Below the pieces are notes generated by a model. It was given only the letters and a program-made list of their open reading frames with translations. It was not told the DNA's origin and ran no database searches. The position numbers and the translations under genes were made by a program. Shown here piece by piece: positions 46,680 through 55,054 of a stretch of DNA of 64,000 nt; position 1 is the first letter of the stretch; each line of letters starts with the position of its first letter. This DNA is from Ignavibacteriota bacterium (GTDB taxonomy: Bacteria > Bacteroidota > Ignavibacteria > Ignavibacteriales > Melioribacteraceae), in NCBI GenBank assembly GCA_016708125.1, contig JADJGF010000001.1, forward strand, positions 3,866,001 to 3,930,000, written 5' to 3'.

Positions 46680-49208
46680 TTATTTTAATAATAACATTTT
46701 TTTTATATCAACAAAATTACCTGCTTTTACTCTATAATAATACATTCCACTGCTTAAATTTGACGCATCAAAATTTATTGTATAACGACCTCTATTCAAA
46801 TTTCCATTATGTAATTCTTCAACCAACTCACCAAGATTATTGAACACTCTTAAATTTACATAGCTTGATTCTTTTATATCAAATTGAATTGTTGTTGTTG
46901 GGTTAAAAGGATTTGGATAATTATTGAATAATTTATATTCATCGACAAGAATCGACTCATTTTTTTCGGTATTGCTTAAGGTGCTTACAACTAAATCCAA
47001 TTCCGAAGACCAATTTGACCATTGAAGATTTTTATCACGGTATCTAACTCTTGCCCAAATATCGCCGGTATAATTTAATTGAGTAACTGATAATTGTGTA
47101 AGGTCAATTCCACTATTTAAATCAATTTGAAAATAATTGGGTGCTTGAGGTTTTCCATAAATATCTTCATAATCTCTTTGAATATCTAAAATCGGCGAAT
47201 CATAATTACCCTTATTGTTTGTAATTTGGAAATGGGAACTCATCATTTCATAAGTTCCGTTAAACTCTGAAGCTTCGAGAATAAAAGACGGAGAAACTTG
47301 TGCATCTCCACTTGGCGAAATAAATGTTGGAACCATTGGAGGTGTTTCATCAGCTTTATTTCTAAAAAATTTATCTATTACAATATTGTCTAATGGATTA
47401 TCCGGATTGCCGATGCTGTATGTTGTAATTTCACATGATTTGTTTGCAATATCTATATCAACAATTGCATAACAATGATGATCAATAGTTTTTTGTATTT
47501 CTTGATAATTAGTTTGGTTATTATACATTTCCCAACGATCTAATGCTCCTCCGGCTCCGCCAATACACATTAATCGTAAATTACTATTTAGCGCCGTTCC
47601 TCTTTCATAATTGTGTGAGTGTCCGTAAGTTAACATATCAACTTTGGAATATTTACTTAGCGTTGGAATAATTCTATCTTGCACGTAAGTTGTATTTCCA
47701 TCCGGCCAAAGTTCACTATGCCCAGGATGATGATTGAAAGCAAATATCCACTCAATTGTTTCATCATTTTCTGCAGTAGTTAATATATTATTTAACCAGT
47801 CAATTTGCGTATCATTTCTATAACCTGAGTTACTATTTAGAGCAACAATTAATACTCTTCCAATTCTAAATGAATAATATTTTTCATTTTCAGGTCCGCC
47901 AAAATCTTCATATTTCATAATATCATAAAAGTATGGAGAATCGCCTTCATGATTACCTATGCTAACCATGTATGGAATTGAAGTTGATATTAAATGCGAA
48001 GGATTTAAATATTCCTGTAAATATTGCTGCAATGACCATCCATTTCCAACTATATCTCCTGAATCAAAAACAAGATTTAAATTATCTTCAATATTATTTC
48101 CATATATTGAAGTAAATTTACTTAATAACGAATCATTGATCTCTGTAAATTTTCCGAAATTAGTTTGATTATCACTATATAAAGCAAGTCGAATATGTCC
48201 GGTTGAATCATTATCAGCAGGTTGTGTTTTAAATTTATATATTTCAGATTCTGCGCTATCTGTTTTCACTTTATAATAGTAAACAGTATTTGGAATTAGA
48301 TTTTCAAGCTTTGCTGAATACCAATTAAAATAAATATTTCCGTCATCAATAGGAGTTTTTTCGGGAACTACTTGATTTCCCAAATTTGTTGTAGTACCAA
48401 ATTCTGCAATTGCATTATTTCCCGCGAAAGTCCAGCAAACATAAATTGAGTTTGAGGTTGGTGATTGCAAATACGGATATGATTTAATTCCTAAATAAAC
48501 CGGTTCATGTTCATATCCGCCTAAAATACTAATTTCCGTATCTGATAAATCACTTGAATATAATTGAATATCGGCAATATCAAAAATATTATCTTCACTA
48601 TTTTCGTCTGCAAAAAATAATACTTTTGAAGCTAAAGAAAATCTTCCATCAATTGAACCTTTGTTTCCGCTTAATGATTTTACACCGTCTATATAATAAT
48701 CATAACGAATTCCATTGGAAACACTAATTGCTATTCTATACCACTGATCAGCGAGGAGAGCTTTTGGTGTATATCCAATCTCACCAATACCAATATTTCC
48801 ACTTGGATTAACGAACCAATCGCCATCATTTGAATTTGTAACATCCGTTTGATAAAGTGCGTACCACATTCCGGTAACTGGGATTTTTACATCCATTACC
48901 AACGTATATTTATTTACTAAACTACCGCCGCCATTTGGTGAAATTCCATGTGTTGCAGTAAAAAAACTTCCGATACCAATTCTTACTGCACCGGTTGTTT
49001 CAGTTGGTCCATCAACTGAAGTACAATTTCCAGATAAAGTTAAAGGATTGCCAACGGCTGCTTCCGTTAAATTATTAGGATTGTCAAATGTCCAATGACC
49101 AACTAAATTCGCAGAAATTTTTTCTAATGTCTTATTTTGCGCAAGTACATTAAGAGTCGAACTCAATAAAATTATTAAGTAAAAAAATAATCGGGAAAAA
49201 CTCTTCAT
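46680..49208 (-). CDS. Purple-acid-phosphatase-like metallophosphoesterase with LamG, fibronectin and T9SS sorting domains
   Basis: This 842-residue protein has a signal peptide ending VLAQ. A LamG domain (about 32-245) is followed by a purple-acid-phosphatase-type fibronectin domain (about 250-335) and a metallophosphoesterase domain (about 340-620). The metal motifs are in order: LYSDNQTN near 348, FDSGDIVGNGW near 385, SIGNHEGDSPY near 425, FAFNHHPGHSE near 490 and TYGHSHNYERG near 525. The first motif has Gln where many family members have His (DNQ). The sorting domain (about 765-842) starts LFNNYPNPFNPTTTIQF. It should release phosphate or cleave phosphodiesters at the cell surface. Confidence 0.88.
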   Translation of the reverse strand: MKSFSRLFFYLIILLSSTLNVLAQNKTLEKISANLVGHWTFDNPNNLTEAAVGNPLTLSGNCTSVDGPTETTGAVRIGIGSFFTATHGISPNGGGSLVNKYTLVMDVKIPVTGMWYALYQTDVTNSNDGDWFVNPSGNIGIGEIGYTPKALLADQWYRIAISVSNGIRYDYYIDGVKSLSGNKGSIDGRFSLASKVLFFADENSEDNIFDIADIQLYSSDLSDTEISILGGYEHEPVYLGIKSYPYLQSPTSNSIYVCWTFAGNNAIAEFGTTTNLGNQVVPEKTPIDDGNIYFNWYSAKLENLIPNTVYYYKVKTDSAESEIYKFKTQPADNDSTGHIRLALYSDNQTNFGKFTEINDSLLSKFTSIYGNNIEDNLNLVFDSGDIVGNGWSLQQYLQEYLNPSHLISTSIPYMVSIGNHEGDSPYFYDIMKYEDFGGPENEKYYSFRIGRVLIVALNSNSGYRNDTQIDWLNNILTTAENDETIEWIFAFNHHPGHSELWPDGNTTYVQDRIIPTLSKYSKVDMLTYGHSHNYERGTALNSNLRLMCIGGAGGALDRWEMYNNQTNYQEIQKTIDHHCYAIVDIDIANKSCEITTYSIGNPDNPLDNIVIDKFFRNKADETPPMVPTFISPSGDAQVSPSFILEASEFNGTYEMMSSHFQITNNKGNYDSPILDIQRDYEDIYGKPQAPNYFQIDLNSGIDLTQLSVTQLNYTGDIWARVRYRDKNLQWSNWSSELDLVVSTLSNTEKNESILVDEYKLFNNYPNPFNPTTTIQFDIKESSYVNLRVFNNLGELVEELHNGNLNRGRYTINFDASNLSSGMYYYRVKAGNFVDIKKMLLLK

Positions 49209-49249
49209 TCTTACGCCTTATGTTCTAAAGAAAGACAGAACTTTTTATG

Positions 49250-49264
49250 TTGTTTTTGCTACAA
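49250..49264 (+). promoter_or_regulatory. Candidate RpiR-type operator, site 1
   Basis: TTGTTTTTGCTACAA has inverted ends TTGT/ACAA and shares the right half GCTACAA with sites 2 and 3. It lies about 40 bp upstream of the start of the minus-strand gene at 49208. Confidence 0.4.
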
Positions 49265-49721
49265 TAACTTTCTAATCTTGTTCTAACTTCAACATAATTA
49301 TAATTTATTTGATTGTCAATAAATAATTTTACTTTAATTATGTGCCTTTTACTATTTCCATTTTCATAGTTGCTAGATGGATTTCGAATTAGCTTACAAA
49401 CTTCTACATCGTATAATACTGTTTTGATTGTATCTGCTAACAGATTGCAAAAAGGTATTATTCGAATTTTGATAAATACTTATCGTGAGTTTTAATGTTG
49501 TAAATAAATCACTAAGAAACAATTGAAAAATAAATCTAAATTATCAATTTAAGATTATGCAGATATTAAGAAATTGTTAAGCTTTTTTTGGGGGCTTAAA
49601 ATTTAAATGAAAAATTAAAATTCTTGCAAATTTAATTTTAAAGCACAAAAAAAGCTATAATATTATTTTGAAAGTGTATTCTACTAAAGTTATTTGACAT
49701 TAAAATATTTTATAATTACTT

Positions 49722-49736
49722 TTGTAGCCATTATAA
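49722..49736 (-). promoter_or_regulatory. Candidate RpiR-type operator, site 3
   Basis: On the minus strand the site reads TTATAATGGCTACAA: the GCTACAA half matches the other two sites and the left half differs by one base (TTAT). It is about 20 bp from site 2 and in opposite orientation. Confidence 0.35.
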
Positions 49737-49755
49737 CATTGTTAAAATTTTCTTG

Positions 49756-49770
49756 TTGTATATGCTACAA
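49756..49770 (+). promoter_or_regulatory. Candidate RpiR-type operator, site 2
   Basis: TTGTATATGCTACAA has arms TTGTA/TACAA and differs from site 1 at two central bases. It lies about 130 bp before the start of the RpiR gene, so autoregulation is possible. Confidence 0.45.
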
Positions 49771-49901
49771 TGATTTTTTTAATTTGTTAGTTTTTAACAA
49801 CTTTAAAATAATACAACGAATTGATTAGTTAGATAGTTGTTAAATAACATAACTAGTTTTGATAAAAAATTCGATCTGAAATAATAGAACAGAAGAATAA
49901 T

Positions 49902-50707
49902 ATGAACAGTCCGCTAAATTTGATCAACAAACGTTTTAACAATTTGAGTAAGAGTGAAAAAACTGTTGCTGAATTTGTTCAAAAACATATTGATGAAGTT
50001 GTTCTATTAACAACTCAAGGAATAGCTTCCAGATGCAAAACAAGTGATGCTACTGTTATTAGATTTTGCAGATCTCTCGGTTATCAAACTTTTAATGAAT
50101 TTAAAACTGCACTTGTACCAGAACTTTTGAGAAGCGGTAAAAGTTTTATTAAAGAAATTGAAAACACAACCAACGCGCAAAATATTACACAAACTTTTTT
50201 ATTCAATTTAAAACAGCAAATAGATTTTACTATTAACAATTTGGAAATGAATTCTTTAGAGTTAATTGCTGAGCAAATAATAAAATCCAAAAGAATGGTT
50301 ATTGTTGGAATCGGCGGAGCTGCTGGAGTTGGTTATATATTTAACGATTCATTAAGCGTTTTAGGAATTTACAGTAATTATATCAATGATCGTTCAATTA
50401 TTCAAAGTATTATTCCAACTTTAAACAGCACAGATATAGTTTTTGCAATTTCACATTCAGGGAGACTGAAGAAATTGTTTCCGCAATGAAAGCTGCAAAT
50501 GAATATGGTTCGGTAACAATTGCGCTTACTAATTTCTTATCATCACCTTTAACTAAATATGCAAAATATGTTTTACACACAAGCGTACCGGATAATCTTT
50601 TAGGCAGTTTTTCTTGTCAATCAAGAATATCACAATTAGCTCTTTTGGAATTAGTACTTATAGAAATAAAAAACAAATTATCTAATAAGAATAATTTGCA
50701 AGATTAA
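49902..50707 (+). pseudogene. RpiR/MurR-family transcriptional regulator, frameshifted
   Basis: The first frame (49902-50489) encodes the helix-turn-helix domain (residues 1-75, with IASRCKTSDATVIRFCRSLG) and most of the SIS phosphosugar-binding domain (from about 120, VIVGIGGAAGVGYI). After AISHSG the frame turns into RLKKLFPQ and stops. The -1 frame continues correctly with ETEEIVSAMKAANEYGS and then TIALTNFLSSPLTKYAKYVL to 50707. One missing G at the GGG of 50460-50462 explains this. Restored, the protein would be about 268 residues, normal for the family. It may be a true mutation or a sequencing error; no classical slippery heptamer is present. RpiR proteins sense sugar phosphates, which fits the operon downstream. 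Confidence 0.85.
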
Positions 50708-50845
50708 TTTGTTTTGCAAACTTAAAATTTTTGATGCTTGCTTTGGTTCAACAAAATATTAAAAGATTTTTTACTAACTATTTTCTGAAACATTTTACTA
50801 AATTTTAATTTCTACTTTACATTGTAATAACAAGGAAAAAGTGTC

Positions 50846-52237
50846 ATGGAAAAAACATTTAAAGTTATATCACCAATTGATTCGAGTATTTATTATGAAG
50901 GAAAGCTGAATAATGCTGAAGATATTGAAGCCTCATTAAAATTAGCTTTAAAAGCTCAATCTGCATGGAAAGAAACTTCAATAACAACAAGGAAAGTTTA
51001 CATAAGCAAATTCGTAGAAGCATTTAAAAGTAACGAAAAAAGAATAAGTGAAGAGTTAACGTGGCAAATGGGACGTCCTATAAAATATGGCCCATCTGAA
51101 GTAAGAGGTACAATCGAACGCACACTTGGAATGATTGACTTAGCGGAATCATCATTGTCAGATATTTTCGTTGGAGAAAAAGATGGATTTAACAGATACA
51201 TTAAACGCGAACCATTAGGTATTGTCTTTGTTGTTCCAGCTTGGAACTATCCCTATTTAATTGCTATTAATAGTATTGTCCCGGCTTTATTAGCTGGTAA
51301 CGCCGTAATACTTAGACATTCTGCTCAAACTCCATTGGTAGCCGAAAGATTGTTTGATGCTTTTCAAGCAAGCGGATTGCCAGAAGGACTTTTCCAATTT
51401 TTACATCTTACACACGAAGACACTTCAAAAGTTATTTTAGATTCACGAATTAATTTTGTTGCTTTCACCGGTTCTGTTAAAGGCGGATACGAAATTCAAA
51501 AAGTTGCGGCAAATAGATTTATCGGTGTTGGATTAGAACTCGGCGGTAAAGATCCGGCTTATGTTATGCCAGATGTAGATTTAAATTACGTAGTAGAAAA
51601 TTTAGTTGATGGTTCGTTCTTTAATTCGGGACAATCTTGCTGCGGAATTGAAAGAATTTATGTTCATGAAAATGTTTACAATAAATTTATTGAAGGATTT
51701 ATTGATTTAACGAAAACTTACAAGTTGGGAAATCCGCTTGATCATGAAACTACTTTGGGACCCGTTGCAAAAAGAAGCGGCGCTGAATTAGTTAGACAAC
51801 ATATTAAACAAGCAGTTAATGCCGGTGCGCGCGCAATGATTGATGAATCATTATTTCCCAATGCAAAAAGTGATTCAAATTATCTTGCTCCTCAAGTGCT
51901 TATAAATGTTAATCACAAAATGAATGTAATGTATGATGAAACTTTTGGACCAGTTGTGGGCATAATGAAAGTTAAAAATGACGAAGAAGCATTAAAATTA
52001 ATGAACGATAGTCCATATGGTTTAACAGCATCAATATGGACAGAGAATCAAGATGAAGCAATTAAAATTGGAAATCAAGTTGATACTGGAACTTGGTTTA
52101 TGAATCGCTGTGATTATCTCGATCCTTATTTAAGCTGGGTAGGTGTTAAAGATTCCGGCAGAGGCTGTTCACTTTCAAAAGTTGGTTATGAGCAATTAAC
52201 AAGACCAAAATCATTTCATTTAAGAATTAAACATTAA
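50846..52237 (+). CDS. NAD(P)-dependent aldehyde dehydrogenase
   Basis: This 463-residue cytoplasmic protein has the full ALDH fold. The oxyanion Asn134 lies in VPAWNYP, the cofactor-binding FTGS at 207-210, the general base Glu231 in LELGGKDPA, and the catalytic Cys265 in SGQSCCG. The second Cys next to it is unusual but not unknown. The late motif ETFGPV is present. It oxidises an aldehyde to the acid; the substrate cannot be read. It is the first gene of a plus-strand operon and starts 138 bp after the RpiR gene. An ATG preceded by AAGGAAA supports the start. Confidence 0.9.
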   Translation: MEKTFKVISPIDSSIYYEGKLNNAEDIEASLKLALKAQSAWKETSITTRKVYISKFVEAFKSNEKRISEELTWQMGRPIKYGPSEVRGTIERTLGMIDLAESSLSDIFVGEKDGFNRYIKREPLGIVFVVPAWNYPYLIAINSIVPALLAGNAVILRHSAQTPLVAERLFDAFQASGLPEGLFQFLHLTHEDTSKVILDSRINFVAFTGSVKGGYEIQKVAANRFIGVGLELGGKDPAYVMPDVDLNYVVENLVDGSFFNSGQSCCGIERIYVHENVYNKFIEGFIDLTKTYKLGNPLDHETTLGPVAKRSGAELVRQHIKQAVNAGARAMIDESLFPNAKSDSNYLAPQVLINVNHKMNVMYDETFGPVVGIMKVKNDEEALKLMNDSPYGLTASIWTENQDEAIKIGNQVDTGTWFMNRCDYLDPYLSWVGVKDSGRGCSLSKVGYEQLTRPKSFHLRIKH

Positions 52238-52263
52238 TATAAAATTTTATTCGGAGATATTTT

Positions 52264-53436
52264 ATGCCACTTTTAAGACACACTTATAATTTCCCAACCA
52301 GAATTGAATATGGTCCAGGAGCAATTGCTGATTTACCAAAAATCATTAAAGGTAAAGGTTTAACAAAAGGTTTATTAGTTACAGATCAGGGTATTGAAAG
52401 TATTGGTTTAGCAGAAAAATTAAGATCATATTTTTCCGAGCAAGGAATTAATATTTTCAGTTATAGCGATGTTGTATCTAATCCCACTGAACAAAATGTT
52501 ATTGACGCAACAGACATTTACAAAAATAATAACTGTGATTTTATTGTTGCGCTTGGAGGCGGTTCCCCAATTGATGTTGGTAAAACAATAAAAGTAACTG
52601 CTACCCATGAAGAACCGCTTGAGAAATTGGATGATTTCAAGGGCGGAGACAAATACATTGTAAATGAAATGCCACCGTTTTTTGCAATACCTACAACTGC
52701 CGGCACAGGAAGCGAAGTCGGAAGAAGTAGTGTAATTACTGTAAAATCAACAAATAAAAAAACAATTATTTTTTCTCCTAAAATGATGCCAGATATTGCT
52801 GTACTTGATCCTGAAGTTACATTATTATTGCCAAAAAAACTTACTGCTGCAACCGGAGTTGATGCATTTGTACATAATTTAGAAGCTTATATTATGGATA
52901 CTTTTCATCCTTATGCTGATGCAATTGCAAAAGAAGCTATTTCACGTTGTTTTAAATATTTGCCAATTGTTGTAGAAGATGGAAATAATGTTGAGGCAAG
53001 AGGCGAAATGTTAATGGCTTCTGCAATGGGAGCGACTGCATTTCAAAAAGGTCTTGGTATAAATCATTCAATTGCTCATGCATTAAGTGTTTTTTATGAT
53101 ACTCACCACGGCTTGGCAAATGCTGCAGTCCTTGTTGAAGTTATGAAATTTAATTCAACAGATGAAAAAGTAAATAAAAAATTAGCTTCATTAGGAACTT
53201 TACTTGATACCGAAAATAATGCTGAATCCGTAATTTCGGCAATTGAAAAATGGTTAACAAAAGTTGGAATGCCTACCGATTTGAAAAATATCGGCGTAAA
53301 GGAAGAAGATATTGCGGGATTAGAAGCCTATGCAATGGAAGATCCTTGCAAACCATTAAATCCGAAACCAGTTTTAGTTGGTGATGTTACAAGAATAATT
53401 AAAAATTTATTATTGAATAGGAAATTTTATTTATGA
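52264..53436 (+). CDS. Iron-containing alcohol dehydrogenase
   Basis: This 390-residue protein belongs to the group III (Fe-type) alcohol dehydrogenases. The NAD-binding GGGSPIDVGK lies at 98-107 and the TTAGTGSEV loop at 144-152. The metal ligands are Asp200, His204, His268 and His282 (in GVDAFVHNLEAY, GINHSIAHAL and DTHHG). It interconverts an alcohol and an aldehyde or ketone. Together with the aldehyde dehydrogenase 26 bp upstream it could carry an alcohol to the acid, or balance redox on a shared aldehyde. Lactaldehyde from rhamnose breakdown is one possible shared substrate, but nothing in the sequence proves it. Its last bases overlap the next gene by 4 bp. Confidence 0.92.
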   Translation: MPLLRHTYNFPTRIEYGPGAIADLPKIIKGKGLTKGLLVTDQGIESIGLAEKLRSYFSEQGINIFSYSDVVSNPTEQNVIDATDIYKNNNCDFIVALGGGSPIDVGKTIKVTATHEEPLEKLDDFKGGDKYIVNEMPPFFAIPTTAGTGSEVGRSSVITVKSTNKKTIIFSPKMMPDIAVLDPEVTLLLPKKLTAATGVDAFVHNLEAYIMDTFHPYADAIAKEAISRCFKYLPIVVEDGNNVEARGEMLMASAMGATAFQKGLGINHSIAHALSVFYDTHHGLANAAVLVEVMKFNSTDEKVNKKLASLGTLLDTENNAESVISAIEKWLTKVGMPTDLKNIGVKEEDIAGLEAYAMEDPCKPLNPKPVLVGDVTRIIKNLLLNRKFYL

Positions 53437-54185
53437 TCAAAGGAATTACATTTGATCTTTGGGATACAGTTTTTATTGATGATTCCGATGAGCCAAAAAG
53501 AAAGAAAGCCGGAAGACCAACAAAATCAGTAGAAAGAAGATTGTTAGTTTATCAATTTGTAAATAAGCACCAACAAATATCACAAGAAAAAGTAAATGCA
53601 GCTTATGATGCTCAAGATGCTGCATTTAGAAAAGTTTGGCATGAACATCATATTACTTGGACTGTGAAAGAACGGCTTGAAATTGTTCTTAAAGGTTTAA
53701 ATGCAACTTTACCAAAAAATGAATTAGATGAACTTATAAAACTTCATGAAGAAATGGAATTAGAGTTTAAACCGGATTTTATTGAAGGCGTTCATGATGC
53801 TATTAAACAATTGAGTAAAAATTATAAACTTGGAGTAATTTCAGATGCTATTTTTAGTCCTGGAAGATCTTTAAGAAAATTGTTAGAAGATGAAGATCTT
53901 TTACAATACTTTTCTGCATTTGTTTTTTCAGATGAAGTTGGATGTTCAAAACCGGCTGAATGTGTATTCCATGCAGCCAAAAAAAGTTTGGGATTGGAAT
54001 TTAATGAAATTGTTCATATTGGTGACAGAGAACATAATGATATTCTCGGTCCGGAAAAAATGGGTATGAGATCAATTCTTTGCCTCGCTGCACTTGATCG
54101 TGGAAGTGATAGAAACAGACCAAACGGATTTTTTGAACATTACAGCGAACTACCCAAATTAATTGAAAAATTAAAGGATATTTAA
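53433..54185 (+). CDS. HAD-superfamily hydrolase
   Basis: This 250-residue protein has HAD motif I in TFDLWDTVF (Asp8 nucleophile, Asp11), a helical cap (about 20-115), motif II/III around GVISDAIFSPG (about 132-142) and SKPAECVF, and motif IV in HIGDREHNDILG (about 196-207). The family is mainly phosphatases of small molecules. The ATGA overlap with the alcohol dehydrogenase shows translational coupling. With an organophosphate-type transporter in the same operon, it may dephosphorylate an imported or internal sugar phosphate. A basic stretch (KRKKAGRPTKSVERR) near residue 22 is unusual for the family. Confidence 0.85.
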   Translation: MIKGITFDLWDTVFIDDSDEPKRKKAGRPTKSVERRLLVYQFVNKHQQISQEKVNAAYDAQDAAFRKVWHEHHITWTVKERLEIVLKGLNATLPKNELDELIKLHEEMELEFKPDFIEGVHDAIKQLSKNYKLGVISDAIFSPGRSLRKLLEDEDLLQYFSAFVFSDEVGCSKPAECVFHAAKKSLGLEFNEIVHIGDREHNDILGPEKMGMRSILCLAALDRGSDRNRPNGFFEHYSELPKLIEKLKDI

Positions 54186-54188
54186 TTT

Positions 54189-55052
54189 ATGAGTGGACTG
54201 AAATTTATTATAATAGATGGTTATCCAAAACCAAGTCGTGAACAATTTGAAGAAGTTGGAATGACAAAAGCCGGTGAATTATATGCGAAATTACTACTTC
54301 AACATATGCCTGATGCAAAGTATGATATTTTTTATTCTAGTGATCCCGGTGTAGTTTTGCCAAATGAAGAAGAACTCGAAAAATATGATGGAGTTTTATG
54401 GCCCGGATGTAATTTAACTGTATATCATGATCATGATGAACGAGTAACAAAAATGGTTGATTTATGCAAAGCTGCTTATGAAGTTGGAGTTCCGCAATTT
54501 GGAAGCTGCTGGGCTGCGCAGATTGCAGTTTATGCTGCTGGCGGCGAAGTAAAACCAAATCCAAAAGGCAGAGAAATGGGACTTGCTCGAAAAGTTTTTC
54601 TTACAGAAGAAGGACTTAATCATCCAATGTACGAAGGCAAACCTCCAGTATTTGACGGTTTTATTAGTCACGATGATGAAATTACAAAACTTCCCGAAGG
54701 CGGTAAATGGCTTGCATCTAATGATTTTACAAAAGTGCAGGCAGTTGAGGTGAAATATAAAAAAGGAATTTTTTGGGCTCCCCAATATCATCCCGAATAT
54801 GATTTGCATGAAGTTGCACGTTTAATAATTGCGCGTGAAGAGAAATTAATTAAACAAAATTATTTTAATTCGAAAGAAGATTTGATGAATTATGTTCAAG
54901 ATTTGGAAACGATTTTTGAAAATAAAAATAACAAAGATTTGCGATGGAAATATGGAATTGATGAAGATGTACTTCAAGATTCAATAAGGCAATTGGAATT
55001 TGTTAATTGGTTAAATAAAATTGTTATACCACATTCTAAAAGATTAGAGTAA
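54189..55052 (+). CDS. Class I glutamine amidotransferase-like protein
   Basis: This 287-residue protein has a class I GATase fold with the nucleophile Cys107 in QFGSCWAAQ and His201-x-Glu203 in PQYHPEYD, a complete triad. It resembles GMP-synthase-type amidotransferase domains but stands alone. A separate synthetase partner was not found in the window. A C-terminal extension of about 70 residues after the triad is helical. In this operon it may work on an amino or gamma-glutamyl derivative, or be a hydrolase rather than an ammonia donor. The gene lies 3 bp after the HAD gene. Confidence 0.8.
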   Translation: MSGLKFIIIDGYPKPSREQFEEVGMTKAGELYAKLLLQHMPDAKYDIFYSSDPGVVLPNEEELEKYDGVLWPGCNLTVYHDHDERVTKMVDLCKAAYEVGVPQFGSCWAAQIAVYAAGGEVKPNPKGREMGLARKVFLTEEGLNHPMYEGKPPVFDGFISHDDEITKLPEGGKWLASNDFTKVQAVEVKYKKGIFWAPQYHPEYDLHEVARLIIAREEKLIKQNYFNSKEDLMNYVQDLETIFENKNNKDLRWKYGIDEDVLQDSIRQLEFVNWLNKIVIPHSKRLE

Positions 55053-55054
55053 TT

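Larger units (their letters stand above)
49209..49901. other. Divergent intergenic region of 693 bp with repeated regulator-like sites
   Basis: This long gap lies between the minus-strand LamG/phosphatase gene and the broken RpiR gene. It has no plausible gene. It contains three copies of a TTGTnnnnnnnACAA-type motif (listed separately) and a weak hairpin TTAAGC/GCTTAA at 49577-49599. Both promoters should be here. Confidence 0.6.

Noticed and set aside
50460..50466. Programmed -1 frameshift in the RpiR gene
   Set aside because: There is no X XXY YYZ slippery sequence and no clear stimulating hairpin after it; a lost base is simpler.
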